From CAYVHU01 sp964451415 (GTDB taxonomy: Bacteria; Pseudomonadota; Alphaproteobacteria; Rhodospirillales; Magnetovibrionaceae): DNA of 64,000 nucleotides. Numbering within the stretch: the first letter of the stretch is position 1; each line of letters starts with the position of its first letter. Both the position numbers and the translations under genes were made by a program. The notes under the pieces are model-generated. The model was given only the letters and a program-made list of their open reading frames with translations, was not told the DNA's origin and did not search any database. Of this stretch, positions 8,178 to 16,984 are shown in pieces. The stretch covers positions 1-64,000 of the forward strand of contig CAYVHU010000012.1 in assembly GCA_964451415.1 (NCBI GenBank), written 5' to 3'.

Positions 8178-8744
8178 ATGAATCAGCCTGCGCAAAAGCG
8201 TGATCGTCCGCGTGGAAAACGACGCGAACGTGAAGAATCCGACCTGATTGACCGTCTTGTCGGCATCAACCGTGTTGCCAAGACCGTCAAGGGCGGTCGC
8301 AATTTCTCGTTTGCCGCCCTGGTTGTGGTCGGTGACGGTAAGGGACGTGTCGGTTTCGGCACGGGGAAGGCTCGCGAAGTGCCCGAGGCCATCCGCAAGG
8401 CGACGGACAATGCGAAGAAGAATATGATTCGCGTGCCGTTGCGTGAGGGTCGGACCTTACACCATGACATCGAAGGACGCTTCGGCGCCGGACACGTCAT
8501 CATGCGTAGCGCTCCGGCAGGTACCGGCGTGATTGCGGGCGGTCCGATGCGTGCCGTATTCGAAACCATGGGTGTGCAAGACGTTGTGGCGAAATCCAAC
8601 GGTTCGCAGAACCCGCACAACATGATCAAGGCGACTTTTGCCGCGCTGAAACGTTCCGCTTCGCCGCGTTCGGTGGCTTCGCGCCGCGGGCTCAAGGTTG
8701 GCGATATCGTCGCACGTCGCGGCGATAACGATGGCAAGGAGTAG
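8178..8744 (+). CDS. rpsE: 30S ribosomal protein S5
   Basis: 188 residues; S5 works in decoding fidelity and mRNA unwinding. The double-stranded RNA-binding fold near the N-terminus (DRLVGINRVAKTVKGGRNFSF) and the GAGHVIMRSAPAGTGVIAGG loop are intact. The first 20 residues are strongly basic and acidic, an alphaproteobacterial-type extension. Confidence 0.97.
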   Translation: MNQPAQKRDRPRGKRREREESDLIDRLVGINRVAKTVKGGRNFSFAALVVVGDGKGRVGFGTGKAREVPEAIRKATDNAKKNMIRVPLREGRTLHHDIEGRFGAGHVIMRSAPAGTGVIAGGPMRAVFETMGVQDVVAKSNGSQNPHNMIKATFAALKRSASPRSVASRRGLKVGDIVARRGDNDGKE

Positions 8745-8749
8745 GGCAG

Positions 8750-8944
8750 ATGGCCGCTAAAAAGAAAGTCGTCAAGGTGACGCAGACGGGCAGTCCCATC
8801 GGTCGTCCGAAGGATCAGCGCGAGACCCTCAAGGGGCTCGGCCTGAACAAGATGAACAAGACCCGTGAACTGGAAGACACGCCCGCCGTGCGCGGTATGA
8901 TCAACAAGGTGTCTCATTTGGTACGGGTTGATGAAACGCTCTGA
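8750..8944 (+). CDS. rpmD: 50S ribosomal protein L30
   Basis: 64 residues, normal L30. QTGSPIGRPKDQRETLKGLGL and KMNKTRELEDTPAVRGMINKV match the family. A 7-base inverted repeat (GAAACGC at 8933-8939, GCGTTTC at 8947-8953) straddles its stop codon. Confidence 0.95.
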   Translation: MAAKKKVVKVTQTGSPIGRPKDQRETLKGLGLNKMNKTRELEDTPAVRGMINKVSHLVRVDETL

Positions 8945-8973
8945 GGGCGTTTCGATCAAAAAGGAATAAGACC

Positions 8974-9492
8974 ATGAACCTTAACAATATCCGCGAAAAC
9001 GCGGGCGCCACGACGACGCGCAAGCGCGTGGGCCGTGGCATTGGTTCCGGCACGGGCAAAACGGCGGGCCGGGGCGTAAAAGGCCAGAAATCCCGTTCCG
9101 GTGTGTCCTTGTTGGGTTTTGAAGGTGGGCAGATGCCGCTTTATCGGCGCTTGCCGAAACGTGGCTTCAACAACATCTTCCGCAAAAAATATGCTCAAGT
9201 GAACTTGGGCCGTTTGCAACAAGCCGTGGATGGCAATAAGTTTGATGCCACCGCCACCATTACGCTGGACAGCCTCAAGGTGGCCGGTGTGCTCAAGGGA
9301 GCCTATGACGGTCTGCGTATTCTTGGCCAGGGTGAACTGAAGGCGAAGCTGACCATTGAAGCCGATGGCGCTTCGAAGTCGGCGGTGGCCGCCATTGAGA
9401 AGGCTGGTGGTTCGATTACCATTGCGGTGATCGAAAAGCCCGAAGGCAAACTTCAGGCCAAGCCGAAAAGCGAAAAAAAGTCCAGTAAGTGA
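8974..9492 (+). CDS. rplO: 50S ribosomal protein L15
   Basis: 172 residues, a little longer than E. coli L15 because of a Lys-rich C-terminal tail. The Gly/Arg-rich N-terminus (RKRVGRGIGSGTGKTAGRG) and GFEGGQMPLYRRLPKRGF are the family signature. Confidence 0.96.
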   Translation: MNLNNIRENAGATTTRKRVGRGIGSGTGKTAGRGVKGQKSRSGVSLLGFEGGQMPLYRRLPKRGFNNIFRKKYAQVNLGRLQQAVDGNKFDATATITLDSLKVAGVLKGAYDGLRILGQGELKAKLTIEADGASKSAVAAIEKAGGSITIAVIEKPEGKLQAKPKSEKKSSK

Positions 9493-9527
9493 GTTTGGCA
9501 AGACAGCCTTAACGGAGAGAGACGTCC

Positions 9528-10877
9528 ATGGCCCCGAATGCCGAACAAATGGCCCGTAATGTGAATTTCAGCGCTTTTCAAAAGGCGACGGAACTGCAGC
9601 AACGGATCTGGTTCACCCTGGGCGCGTTGATTGTTTACCGGCTGGGAACCTATATCCCGCTGCCGGGCATCAATTCGATTGCTCTGCAAGACCTGTTCAA
9701 GCAGAACTCCGGCGGATTGCTGGGCATGTTTGATATGTTCACCGGCGGCGCGCTGTCGCGCATGACGATTTTCGCCTTGAACATCATGCCCTATATTTCG
9801 GCTTCCATCATCATGCAGCTTATGACGGCGATTTCACCGTCCATGGAGCAGTTGAAGAAAGAAGGCGAAAGCGGTACCAAAAAGATCAATCAGTACACTC
9901 GTTACCTGACGGTGCTGATCACGGTGATGCAGGCCTATGGCATTGCGGTGGGCCTTGAGGCCATGTCATCGGGCGGCAGCAGTTCGGTGGTGATGGACCC
10001 AGGTTGGTTCTTCCGCTTTACCACCGTGGTTACGTTGACCGGCGGTACGATGTTTTTGATGTGGTTGGGCGAACAGATCACGCAGCGTGGTGTGGGCAAT
10101 GGTATTTCGTTGATTATTTTTTCCGGTATCGTCGCGAATTTGCCCAATGCGGTGGCGGGCCTTCTGGAACAAGGCCGCGTCGGGGCGATCAGCACGCCGT
10201 TTATCATCGGCATGTTCTTTCTCGCGGTTGGTGTGATTTTCGTGATTGTTTTCATGGAGCGCGCCCAGCGCCGCATCGTGATCCAGTATCCGAAACGCCA
10301 GCAAGGTAACCGCATGACGGGGGGCGAAAGCACGCATTTGCCGCTTAAGATCAATACTTCGGGTGTGATTCCTCCGATTTTTGCGGGGTCTATTCTGGGA
10401 CTGCCAGTGACGATCCTGGGCTTCAGTGCCTTAAGCAAGGGAGCGCCGGAGTGGATTACCACGCTCACCGCCTGGATGGGTCGTGGTCAGCCGGCATATT
10501 TAGTGATTTACGTGGTGTTGATCGTTTTCTTCGCCTTTTTCTATACGGCCGTCGTTTTCAATCCACAGGACACGGCGGACAACTTGAAAAAATACGGTGG
10601 TTTTGTGCCGGGGATTCGCCCGGGCAAAAACACCGCTGAATATCTGGATAAGGTTCTGACGCGCCTGACCGTTTTGGGGGCTGCGTATCTGGCGGCGGTT
10701 TCATTGTTGCCGGAAATTCTCATGTCTCAGTATGCGGTGCCGTTTTATTTCGGCGGCACCTCGTTGCTGATTGTCGTGACCGTGACGATGGATACGGTCG
10801 CTCAGGTCCAGTCCCATTTGCTGGCGCACCAGTACGAAGGACTGATTAAAAAAGCAAAATTACGCGGTAGGAGTTAA
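9528..10877 (+). CDS. secY: Protein translocase subunit SecY
   Basis: 449 residues; the channel-forming core of the SecYEG inner-membrane translocon. Ten hydrophobic segments are visible. The plug-region GLLGMFDMFTGGAL, the QRGVGNGISLIIF segment and the cytoplasmic loops carrying YPKRQQG and FNPQDTADNLKKYGGFVPGIRPGKNT are all conserved. The spc-operon position between rplO and adk is standard for alphaproteobacteria. Confidence 0.98.
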   Translation: MAPNAEQMARNVNFSAFQKATELQQRIWFTLGALIVYRLGTYIPLPGINSIALQDLFKQNSGGLLGMFDMFTGGALSRMTIFALNIMPYISASIIMQLMTAISPSMEQLKKEGESGTKKINQYTRYLTVLITVMQAYGIAVGLEAMSSGGSSSVVMDPGWFFRFTTVVTLTGGTMFLMWLGEQITQRGVGNGISLIIFSGIVANLPNAVAGLLEQGRVGAISTPFIIGMFFLAVGVIFVIVFMERAQRRIVIQYPKRQQGNRMTGGESTHLPLKINTSGVIPPIFAGSILGLPVTILGFSALSKGAPEWITTLTAWMGRGQPAYLVIYVVLIVFFAFFYTAVVFNPQDTADNLKKYGGFVPGIRPGKNTAEYLDKVLTRLTVLGAAYLAAVSLLPEILMSQYAVPFYFGGTSLLIVVTVTMDTVAQVQSHLLAHQYEGLIKKAKLRGRS

Positions 10878-10881
10878 AACA

Positions 10882-11526
10882 ATGAATTTGATCCTTTTAG
10901 GCCCGCCGGGTGCGGGTAAGGGAACGCAGTCCAAGCGTCTCGAAGAAAAATTTAAAATCACGCAGTTGTCCACGGGCGACATGTTGCGCGGTGAGGTTGC
11001 TTCCGGCAGTGAATTGGGCAAGCAAGCGAAGGAAATCATGGAACAAGGCGGTCTGGTTTCTGACGAAATCATCATCGGCATGATTTCCAACCGTGTTGAT
11101 CAAGATGACTGCAAGGACGGTTTCATTCTGGATGGTTTTCCGCGCACGGTACCCCAGGCAGAAGCCTTGGACACAATGTTGTCGGACAAGTCCCTGAAGC
11201 TTGATCACGTGATCGAGTTGACGGTGGACGACGAAGCCATGATCGAACGCATTTGCGGTCGCTATACATGTGCGAAGTGCGGTGCGGGCTATCACGACAA
11301 GTTTCAGAAGCCAGCCAAGGACGGCGTTTGCGATTCGTGCGGCGGAGCAGAGTTTGCGCGCCGTGCCGACGACAACGAGGAAACCGTTCGCAATCGGCTG
11401 AAAGCCTACCACGAACAAACGGCACCTATCGCGAAATACTACGCGAAACAGGGCGTTTTGAAGCAAGTTGACGGGATGAGCGCAATTGATGAAGTGACCC
11501 GTCAATTGGAGAATTTGATCGATTAA
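10882..11526 (+). CDS. adk: Adenylate kinase with zinc-type LID
   Basis: 214 residues; catalyses ATP + AMP = 2 ADP in the cytosol. The P-loop GPPGAGKGT lies at residues 7-15, the NMP-binding STGDMLR at 30-36 and the DGFPRT motif at 84-89. The LID carries four cysteines, C130, C133, C150 and C153 (C-x2-C-x16-C-x2-C), a zinc-binding arrangement missing from E. coli Adk but known from Gram-positives and from Paracoccus. It follows secY by 4 bases. Confidence 0.97.
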   Translation: MNLILLGPPGAGKGTQSKRLEEKFKITQLSTGDMLRGEVASGSELGKQAKEIMEQGGLVSDEIIIGMISNRVDQDDCKDGFILDGFPRTVPQAEALDTMLSDKSLKLDHVIELTVDDEAMIERICGRYTCAKCGAGYHDKFQKPAKDGVCDSCGGAEFARRADDNEETVRNRLKAYHEQTAPIAKYYAKQGVLKQVDGMSAIDEVTRQLENLID

Positions 11527-11536
11527 AGACAACAGG

Positions 11537-11564
11537 TTGACTTGATGGTGGAAATTCATATAAT
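11537..11564 (+). promoter_or_regulatory. Strong sigma70-type promoter before rpsM
   Basis: TTGACT at 11537-11542 and a perfect TATAAT at 11559-11564 are separated by 16 bases. It lies in the 102-base gap between adk and rpsM, so the alpha block (rpsM, rpsK, rpoA, rplQ) can be transcribed independently of the upstream ribosomal genes. Confidence 0.75.
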
Positions 11565-11593
11565 CGCGCCTCTTCCTCCACTTGACAACACGA

Positions 11594-11614
11594 AGTCTTT
11601 GAAAACCAAAGACT
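11594..11614 (+). promoter_or_regulatory. Leader hairpin abutting the rpsM ribosome-binding site
   Basis: AGTCTTTG (11594-11601) and CAAAGACT (11607-11614) form a perfect 8-bp stem with a 5-base loop. The Shine-Dalgarno AAGGAG (11615-11620) starts on the next base, and the TTG start is at 11629. The placement suggests translational control of the alpha operon; the ligand, if any, is unknown. Confidence 0.5.
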
Positions 11615-11628
11615 AAGGAGTTACGGCT

Positions 11629-11997
11629 TTGGCTCGAATCGCTGGCGTAAACATTCCGACCTCAAAGCGGGTCGTGATCGCGCTTACCTATATTCACGGC
11701 ATTGGTAATACCAAGGCCGCACAAATCTGCGCGAAGGTGGGGATTCCCGCCCAACAGCGTGTCAATCAGCTTACGGATGATGAAGTCATTCAGATCCGTG
11801 AGGCCATCGACCAGGACTATCAGGTCGAAGGTGATCTGCGTCGCGAAGTTGCGATGAACATCAAGCGCTTGATGGACCTCGGTTGTTATCGTGGCCTGCG
11901 TCATCGTCGCGGCCTTCCGGTTCGCGGTCAGCGCACAAGTACGAATGCGCGGACCCGCAAGGGCCCCGCTAAGCCGATTGCCGGCAAGAAGAAATAA
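11629..11997 (+). CDS. rpsM: 30S ribosomal protein S13
   Basis: 122 residues starting at TTG (MARIAGVNIPTSKRV), supported by AAGGAG eight bases upstream and by exact agreement with the conserved S13 N-terminus. The C-terminal RGLPVRGQRTSTNARTRKG motif is intact. S13 contacts the P-site tRNA and the large subunit. It is the only TTG-initiated gene in the ribosomal block and sits just behind a leader hairpin. Confidence 0.96.
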   Translation: MARIAGVNIPTSKRVVIALTYIHGIGNTKAAQICAKVGIPAQQRVNQLTDDEVIQIREAIDQDYQVEGDLRREVAMNIKRLMDLGCYRGLRHRRGLPVRGQRTSTNARTRKGPAKPIAGKKK

Positions 11998-12008
11998 GAG
12001 GCTGAGTT

Positions 12009-12401
12009 ATGGCTAAGGCAACCACAACACGTACCCGCCGCCGCGAACGCAAGAATATTGCTTCCGGCGTGGCTCACGTGAACGCTACGTTTAACAACAC
12101 CATGATCACCATTACCGATGCCCAGGGCAATACCATTTCCTGGTCTTCGGCAGGGGCTCAGGGTTTCAAGGGGTCGCGCAAATCGACCCCGTATGCCGCG
12201 CAGATGGCTGCTGAAGATGCCGGAAAAAAAGCGCGCGAGCATGGGATGGGCACTTTGGAGGTGGAAGTCAAGGGGCCGGGGTCGGGTCGCGAGTCCGCGC
12301 TGCGCGCCTTGCAGGCCGTTGGTTTTACGGTTACGTCCATCCGTGACGTAACACCGATCCCCCACAACGGCTGCCGCCCGCGCAAACGTCGCCGTGTTTG
12401 A
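12009..12401 (+). CDS. rpsK: 30S ribosomal protein S11
   Basis: 130 residues. GVAHVNATFNNTMITITDAQGN, GSRKSTPYAAQMAAEDA and the C-terminal TPIPHNGCRPRKRRRV are diagnostic. S11 shapes the platform of the 30S subunit. Confidence 0.97.
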   Translation: MAKATTTRTRRRERKNIASGVAHVNATFNNTMITITDAQGNTISWSSAGAQGFKGSRKSTPYAAQMAAEDAGKKAREHGMGTLEVEVKGPGSGRESALRALQAVGFTVTSIRDVTPIPHNGCRPRKRRRV

Positions 12402-12477
12402 TTTCGGCGCTTGATTTGGGCGGTTCCCTGAATTGGGCCACGGAAATCTGTTCCGGCCATTGGGCCGGGTCTATGTG

Positions 12478-12507
12478 TTGGGACTTGGGCAGTCCTGAAT
12501 TTATAAT
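12478..12507 (+). promoter_or_regulatory. Possible internal promoter for rpoA
   Basis: TTGGGA (12478-12483), an 18-base spacer and a perfect TATAAT (12502-12507) lie in the 129-base gap between rpsK and rpoA. The predicted start would give a leader of less than 20 bases before the GTG at 12531, still covering the GAGGT ribosome-binding site. The -35 element is weak. Confidence 0.4.
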
Positions 12508-12530
12508 GTGCCAGGCGTGAGGTCACAACC

Positions 12531-13550
12531 GTGATTCAGAAAAATTGGCAGGACTTGATTAAACCGACGAAACTCGATGTGCTGCCGGGGCAAGATGCCG
12601 CCCGCACGGCGGTGATCGTTGCTGAACCGTTAGACCGTGGTTTTGGTTTGACGCTAGGCAACGCGCTTCGTCGTATTTTGCTTTCTTCCTTGCGTGGTGG
12701 TGCCGTTACCGCCATTCAGGTCGATGGCGTGTTGCACGAATTTTCATCCATTCCCGGCGTTCGCGAGGATGTCACCGATATTATCCTGAACATCAAGACC
12801 ATGGGTCTGAAAGTGATGGCTGAGGGTAAGAAAAAGATCACTTTGTCGGTGGACAAACCCGGAGCGATCACGGCGGGAATGATTGAAACCGGTCCGGATA
12901 TTGAAGTCATGGACAAAGATCTGGTCCTTTTTCATCTGGATGAAGGCAAAAAAGTGCATATGGAATTCACCGTGGAAACGGGCAAAGGCTATGTTCCGGC
13001 GGCGGAAAACCGTCCCGAGGACCCGCCCATCGGCCTGGTTCCCATTGACGCGGTGTTTTCTCCGGTGCGCAAAGTCAGCTACAAGGTGAACAACACCCGG
13101 GTCGGTCGTGAGATCGATTTGGACAAGCTGGCTTTGGAAGTACATACCAATGGGGCCGTAACGCCGGAAGACGCGGTGGCTTTGGCGGCGCGTATTCTTC
13201 AAGAACAGCTGCGGGCTTTTGTGAACTTCGAAGAGCCGGAAGTCGCCGTGGCGGAAGAAGAAAGCACCGACGAACTGCCCTTCAACAAGAACCTGCTGCG
13301 CAAGGTCGATGAATTGGAGCTTTCGGTCCGTTCTGCTAACTGTCTCAAGAACGACAACATTATTTATATTGGCGATCTTGTGCAAAAGAGCGAAGGCGAT
13401 ATGCTGCGCACCCCGAATTTCGGTCGCAAATCGCTGAACGAAATCAAGGAAGTCCTTTCGCAGATGGATCTGCACCTGGGCATGGAAATCCCCATGTGGC
13501 CGCCGGAAAATATCGAGGATCTGGCTAAGCGCCTAGAGGAACCTTACTAA
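12531..13550 (+). CDS. rpoA: DNA-directed RNA polymerase subunit alpha
   Basis: 339 residues from a GTG start (MIQKNWQDLIKPTKLDV), normal length for alphaproteobacteria. The N-terminal dimerisation domain (GFGLTLGNALRRILLSSLRG, then FSSIPGVREDVTDIILN) spans about residues 1-230. The C-terminal domain that binds UP elements and activators covers about 250-325 (ELELSVRSANCLKNDNI, GRKSLNEIKEVL). Confidence 0.98.
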   Translation: MIQKNWQDLIKPTKLDVLPGQDAARTAVIVAEPLDRGFGLTLGNALRRILLSSLRGGAVTAIQVDGVLHEFSSIPGVREDVTDIILNIKTMGLKVMAEGKKKITLSVDKPGAITAGMIETGPDIEVMDKDLVLFHLDEGKKVHMEFTVETGKGYVPAAENRPEDPPIGLVPIDAVFSPVRKVSYKVNNTRVGREIDLDKLALEVHTNGAVTPEDAVALAARILQEQLRAFVNFEEPEVAVAEEESTDELPFNKNLLRKVDELELSVRSANCLKNDNIIYIGDLVQKSEGDMLRTPNFGRKSLNEIKEVLSQMDLHLGMEIPMWPPENIEDLAKRLEEPY

Positions 13551-13665
13551 ATCAAGCACAGGTTTGTGCTGGGGCGCTGTGTCCCTATCTGTCGTACTCG
13601 TTTGCGAGGCGTCAGGTTATGCAATCTGAGATGGGCTCTCAGGAATAACCAGAGGAGAAACCGCC

Positions 13666-14088
13666 ATGCGCCATCGCAGCGGACTACGTAAATTGAACCG
13701 AACCGCCAGCCATCGTAAGGCTTTGTTTTCGAACATGGCGGTTTCCCTGATTACCCATGAGCAAATCAAGACCACCTTGCCCAAGGCCAAGGAAATGCGT
13801 TCTGTCGTCGATAAGATGATCACGCTGGGCAAACGGGGTGACTTGCACGCGCGTCGTCAGGCGTTTGCCTACCTGCGCGATGATGCGGCGGTAGCGAAAT
13901 TGTTTTCGGTTCTTGCCGAACGTTTCAAGGAACGTCCCGGCGGTTATACCCGTGTGCTTAAGGCGGGGTTCCGCTATGGCGATGCCGCACCGATGGCCTA
14001 TCTTGAGTTGATGGACCGCGATCCTGCCGTCAAGGGCGCTGCCGATAAAGCCCGTGCGGCTGCCGAAGCCGAGGCCAGCGAAGATTAA
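13666..14088 (+). CDS. rplQ: 50S ribosomal protein L17
   Basis: 140 residues. MRHRSGLRKLNRTASHRKALFSNM and the PRLGDAAPMAYLE-like end of the core (FRYGDAAPMAYLELMDR) identify L17. A 115-base spacer with a small AGCACA/TGTGCT hairpin near 13555 precedes it. It is the last gene of the supercluster and is followed by an intrinsic terminator. Confidence 0.97.
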   Translation: MRHRSGLRKLNRTASHRKALFSNMAVSLITHEQIKTTLPKAKEMRSVVDKMITLGKRGDLHARRQAFAYLRDDAAVAKLFSVLAERFKERPGGYTRVLKAGFRYGDAAPMAYLELMDRDPAVKGAADKARAAAEAEASED

Positions 14089-14115
14089 GGGCGCTGCTCA
14101 ACGAAGTGTAAAAAA

Positions 14116-14144
14116 GAGGCAGCCTTCGGGCTGTCTCTTTTTTT
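14116..14144 (+). terminator. Rho-independent terminator of the ribosomal supercluster
   Basis: A 9-bp stem (GAGGCAGCC at 14116-14124 with GGCTGTCTC at 14129-14137, one G-U pair) with a TTCG tetraloop is followed by seven T residues. It lies 27 bases after the rplQ stop. Confidence 0.93.
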
Positions 14145-14163
14145 GCCATATTGGTGAGGGATC

Positions 14164-15624
14164 ATGCGCAAATCGCACACAGAAAAAGTTGGCTCGATAA
14201 TGTTCAAACATACGGCACGTTTTGCAATGCTTTTGCTGATGGCGGCGCTGGCGCAGGCGCCGGCCCAGGCGCAAACCTCGACCAAGGTAGTGCCGCAAGC
14301 GCAACGTGAGGTGACGCTCAGCTATGCGCCTTTGGTAAAACGGACCGCGCCGGCGGTGGTCAATATTTATACGGCCAAGATCGTGCGCACCCGTCAGACC
14401 GTGCCGCTGTTCAACGATCCGTTTTTCCGCCGTTTTTTCGGCAACGATTTGCTGGGGGCGCAGCCGGGGCCGCAGCGCAGGGTGCAAAATTCGCTGGGTT
14501 CGGGTGTGATTATCGACCCCACGGGGATCATCGTGACCAACAATCATGTCATCGAGGGCGCCGAGGAAATCAAGGTGGTGCTTCACGATCGTCGCGAATA
14601 CGAGGCCCACGTGATCGGACGGGACAAACAGACCGATCTGGCGGTGCTCAAGATCGACACCAAAGGAGCCAGACTGCCGGAGTTGATTTTATCCAATTCC
14701 GATCAAGTCGAGGTCGGCGACCTTGTGTTGGCCATCGGCGATCCTTTCGGTGTTGGACAGACGGTGACCAGCGGCATCGTTTCTGCGCTTGCGCGCACCA
14801 ATATCGGTGTGGCCGACTTAAATTCGTTCATTCAGACCGACGCCGCAATCAATCCCGGCAATTCCGGCGGCGCTTTGATTGATATGTCGGGAAAGTTGGT
14901 GGGGATCAACACCGCCATTTACAGCAAGTCCGGTGGTTCGCATGGCATCGGATTCGCCATTCCGTCCAATATGGTGGCGCATGTGGTGAAAAGCCTGTTG
15001 GTGTATGGCAAAGTGGTGCGGCCGTGGTTGGGGGCTGCGGGTCAAAACGTCACTGCGGACATCGCTCGTACCTTGGGTATGGATCGCCCCGTCGGTGTGA
15101 TGGTGACGTCCGTGTATGCCAAGGGCCCGGCCGATCGTGCCGAATTGAAGGTCGGTGATGTGGTGTTGAGCATCAAAGCTCACCAGATCGGGGACGTGGA
15201 GAATCTACGGTTTCGCATCGCGACCCAAACCGTGGGCGGCAGTGTTCCCATTGAGGTGTTGCGCAAGGGCAAACGGATCAGTCTGAATATGCCGTTGGAA
15301 GCGCCGCCGGAAATACCGCGCACGGATCGGACTTTGCTGCGTGGGCGCTTGCCTCTTGCCGGTGCGGTGGTGGGCAATTTGTCGCCGGCGCTCGCGGACG
15401 AACTTGGCTTGCCCTATGGAAGGACCGGCGTCATCATCTTGAAAATGTTGCGTTCGGGAAATGCCGCGCGCTTGGGCTTCAGGCCTGGCGATATCATCGT
15501 CAGCATCAATGCGCAGCCGGTTTCCCGTGTGAAAGGTTTGCAGGCTTTGCTTCAGAGGCCTGCGGCGGGCTGGATGATCACCCTGAACAGGCATGGGCGA
15601 AAGATGAATTTGGAAATCAGGTGA
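14164..15624 (+). CDS. Periplasmic serine protease of the DegP/DegQ (Do) family
   Basis: 486 residues. The start at 14164 has GTGAGGG upstream; an internal Met at residue 13 is an alternative. A signal peptide ends in APAQA near residue 36. The trypsin-like domain carries the triad H128 (VTNNHVI), D158 (KQTDLAVLKI) and S234 (NPGNSGGALI), followed by two PDZ domains at about 275-375 and 390-486. It should degrade or refold misfolded envelope proteins. It stands alone after the ribosomal terminator. DegP versus DegQ or DegS cannot be settled, but two PDZ domains argue against DegS. Confidence 0.9.
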   Translation: MRKSHTEKVGSIMFKHTARFAMLLLMAALAQAPAQAQTSTKVVPQAQREVTLSYAPLVKRTAPAVVNIYTAKIVRTRQTVPLFNDPFFRRFFGNDLLGAQPGPQRRVQNSLGSGVIIDPTGIIVTNNHVIEGAEEIKVVLHDRREYEAHVIGRDKQTDLAVLKIDTKGARLPELILSNSDQVEVGDLVLAIGDPFGVGQTVTSGIVSALARTNIGVADLNSFIQTDAAINPGNSGGALIDMSGKLVGINTAIYSKSGGSHGIGFAIPSNMVAHVVKSLLVYGKVVRPWLGAAGQNVTADIARTLGMDRPVGVMVTSVYAKGPADRAELKVGDVVLSIKAHQIGDVENLRFRIATQTVGGSVPIEVLRKGKRISLNMPLEAPPEIPRTDRTLLRGRLPLAGAVVGNLSPALADELGLPYGRTGVIILKMLRSGNAARLGFRPGDIIVSINAQPVSRVKGLQALLQRPAAGWMITLNRHGRKMNLEIR

Positions 15625-15654
15625 TGTACGTGAGCAGAAATGAAGTGAGCGGCA

Positions 15655-16944
15655 ATGGCGACTCTTTTTGAAGCCCACGCCCCGCGCCCCTTGGCGGAGC
15701 GCTTGCGTCCGGCGTGCCTGGGGGATGTGGTGGCCCAGGAGCACCTTTTGGGTGAAGACGGCCCGTTGGGGCGCATGGTTGGGGCGGGACGGCTGTCGTC
15801 TTTGATCTTGTGGGGACCGCCGGGCACCGGCAAGACGACCATTGCGCGGCTTCTGGCGCAGCATACGGATTTGCATTTCGAACCGCTCTCGGCGGTATTT
15901 TCCGGTGTGGCGGATTTGAAGAAAGTCTTTGCACGTGCCAGTGAACGGCGCGAAATGGGACGTGGCACACTTCTTTTTGTGGATGAAATCCATCGTTTCA
16001 ATCGCGCCCAGCAAGATGGATTTTTGCCCTACGTGGAAAACGGCACGGTGATTTTGGTGGGCGCGACGACGGAAAACCCGTCGTTTGAACTCAACGGTGC
16101 TTTGTTGTCGCGTTGTCAGGTTCTGGTTTTGAAGCGGCTGGATGTGGAAGCCCTGGAAACGTTGCTGGCGCGTGCCGAAAGTGAAATGGAGAAACCGTTG
16201 CCGTTGGATCCGGACGCCCGTGCGGCCTTGTGCGCCATGGCGGATGGAGACGGCCGTTATCTTCTGAACATGGTTGACGAACTGCTGCAAGTGGGCGGCG
16301 AGAAGACGCTGAGCACAGAAGCCTTGGCGCGCATGGTGCAAAAACGCGTGCCCTTGTACGACAAGTCCCAAGAAGGGCACTACAATCTTATTTCTGCCTT
16401 ACACAAATCGTTGCGCGGTTCGGACACCGATGCCGCGTTGTATTGGTTCGCACGGATGCTTGCAGGGGGTGAAGACCCCCATTTCATCGCTCGACGTTTG
16501 ACGCGTTTTGCGGTGGAAGACATTGGCCTGGCGGATCCGAACGCCCTAAGCCAGGCCATTGCCGCGTGGCAGGCCTATGAGCGCCTGGGCTCGCCGGAAG
16601 GCGACCTGGCGTTGGCGCAACTGGTGATATACCTAGGCACCGCGCCGAAATCGAATGCGGCTTACAAGGCGGAAAAGGCGGCCAAACGCAGTGCTGCAAA
16701 AACAGGTTCCCTGAGCCCGCCCCTGCACATTTTGAACGCCCCCACGTCTATGATGAAAGATTTGGGCTACGGTGAGGATTACGCCTACGATCACGATGCC
16801 GATGACGGGTTTTCCGGGCAGAATTATTTTCCCGATGGACTGAGCCGGCAGCGATTTTATACACCGAAGGAAATCGGTTTTGAACGTGATTTGCAAAAAC
16901 GACTATCTTATTGGGATAAATTGCGCGTAAAACGAAATTCATAA
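15655..16944 (+). CDS. rarA: Replication-associated recombination protein A (AAA+ ATPase)
   Basis: 429 residues, normal for the RarA/MgsA/Mgs1 family, which acts at stalled replication forks with SSB. Walker A GPPGTGKT lies at residues 54-61 and Walker B FVDEIHRFN around 108-116. A sensor segment (GATTENPSFELNGALLSRC) and the C-terminal tetramerisation domain (YNLISALHKSLRGSDTDAALYW, then LTRFAVEDIGLADP) follow. All expected motifs are present. Confidence 0.95.
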   Translation: MATLFEAHAPRPLAERLRPACLGDVVAQEHLLGEDGPLGRMVGAGRLSSLILWGPPGTGKTTIARLLAQHTDLHFEPLSAVFSGVADLKKVFARASERREMGRGTLLFVDEIHRFNRAQQDGFLPYVENGTVILVGATTENPSFELNGALLSRCQVLVLKRLDVEALETLLARAESEMEKPLPLDPDARAALCAMADGDGRYLLNMVDELLQVGGEKTLSTEALARMVQKRVPLYDKSQEGHYNLISALHKSLRGSDTDAALYWFARMLAGGEDPHFIARRLTRFAVEDIGLADPNALSQAIAAWQAYERLGSPEGDLALAQLVIYLGTAPKSNAAYKAEKAAKRSAAKTGSLSPPLHILNAPTSMMKDLGYGEDYAYDHDADDGFSGQNYFPDGLSRQRFYTPKEIGFERDLQKRLSYWDKLRVKRNS

Positions 16945-16984
16945 AAGCCGTTGAAAACGGCATCAAGAAAAAGATGAGGTCCCC

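Noticed and set aside
15205..16380. 391-codon minus-strand frame spanning the Deg protease end and rarA
   Set aside because: Antisense to two conserved genes and ends within them.
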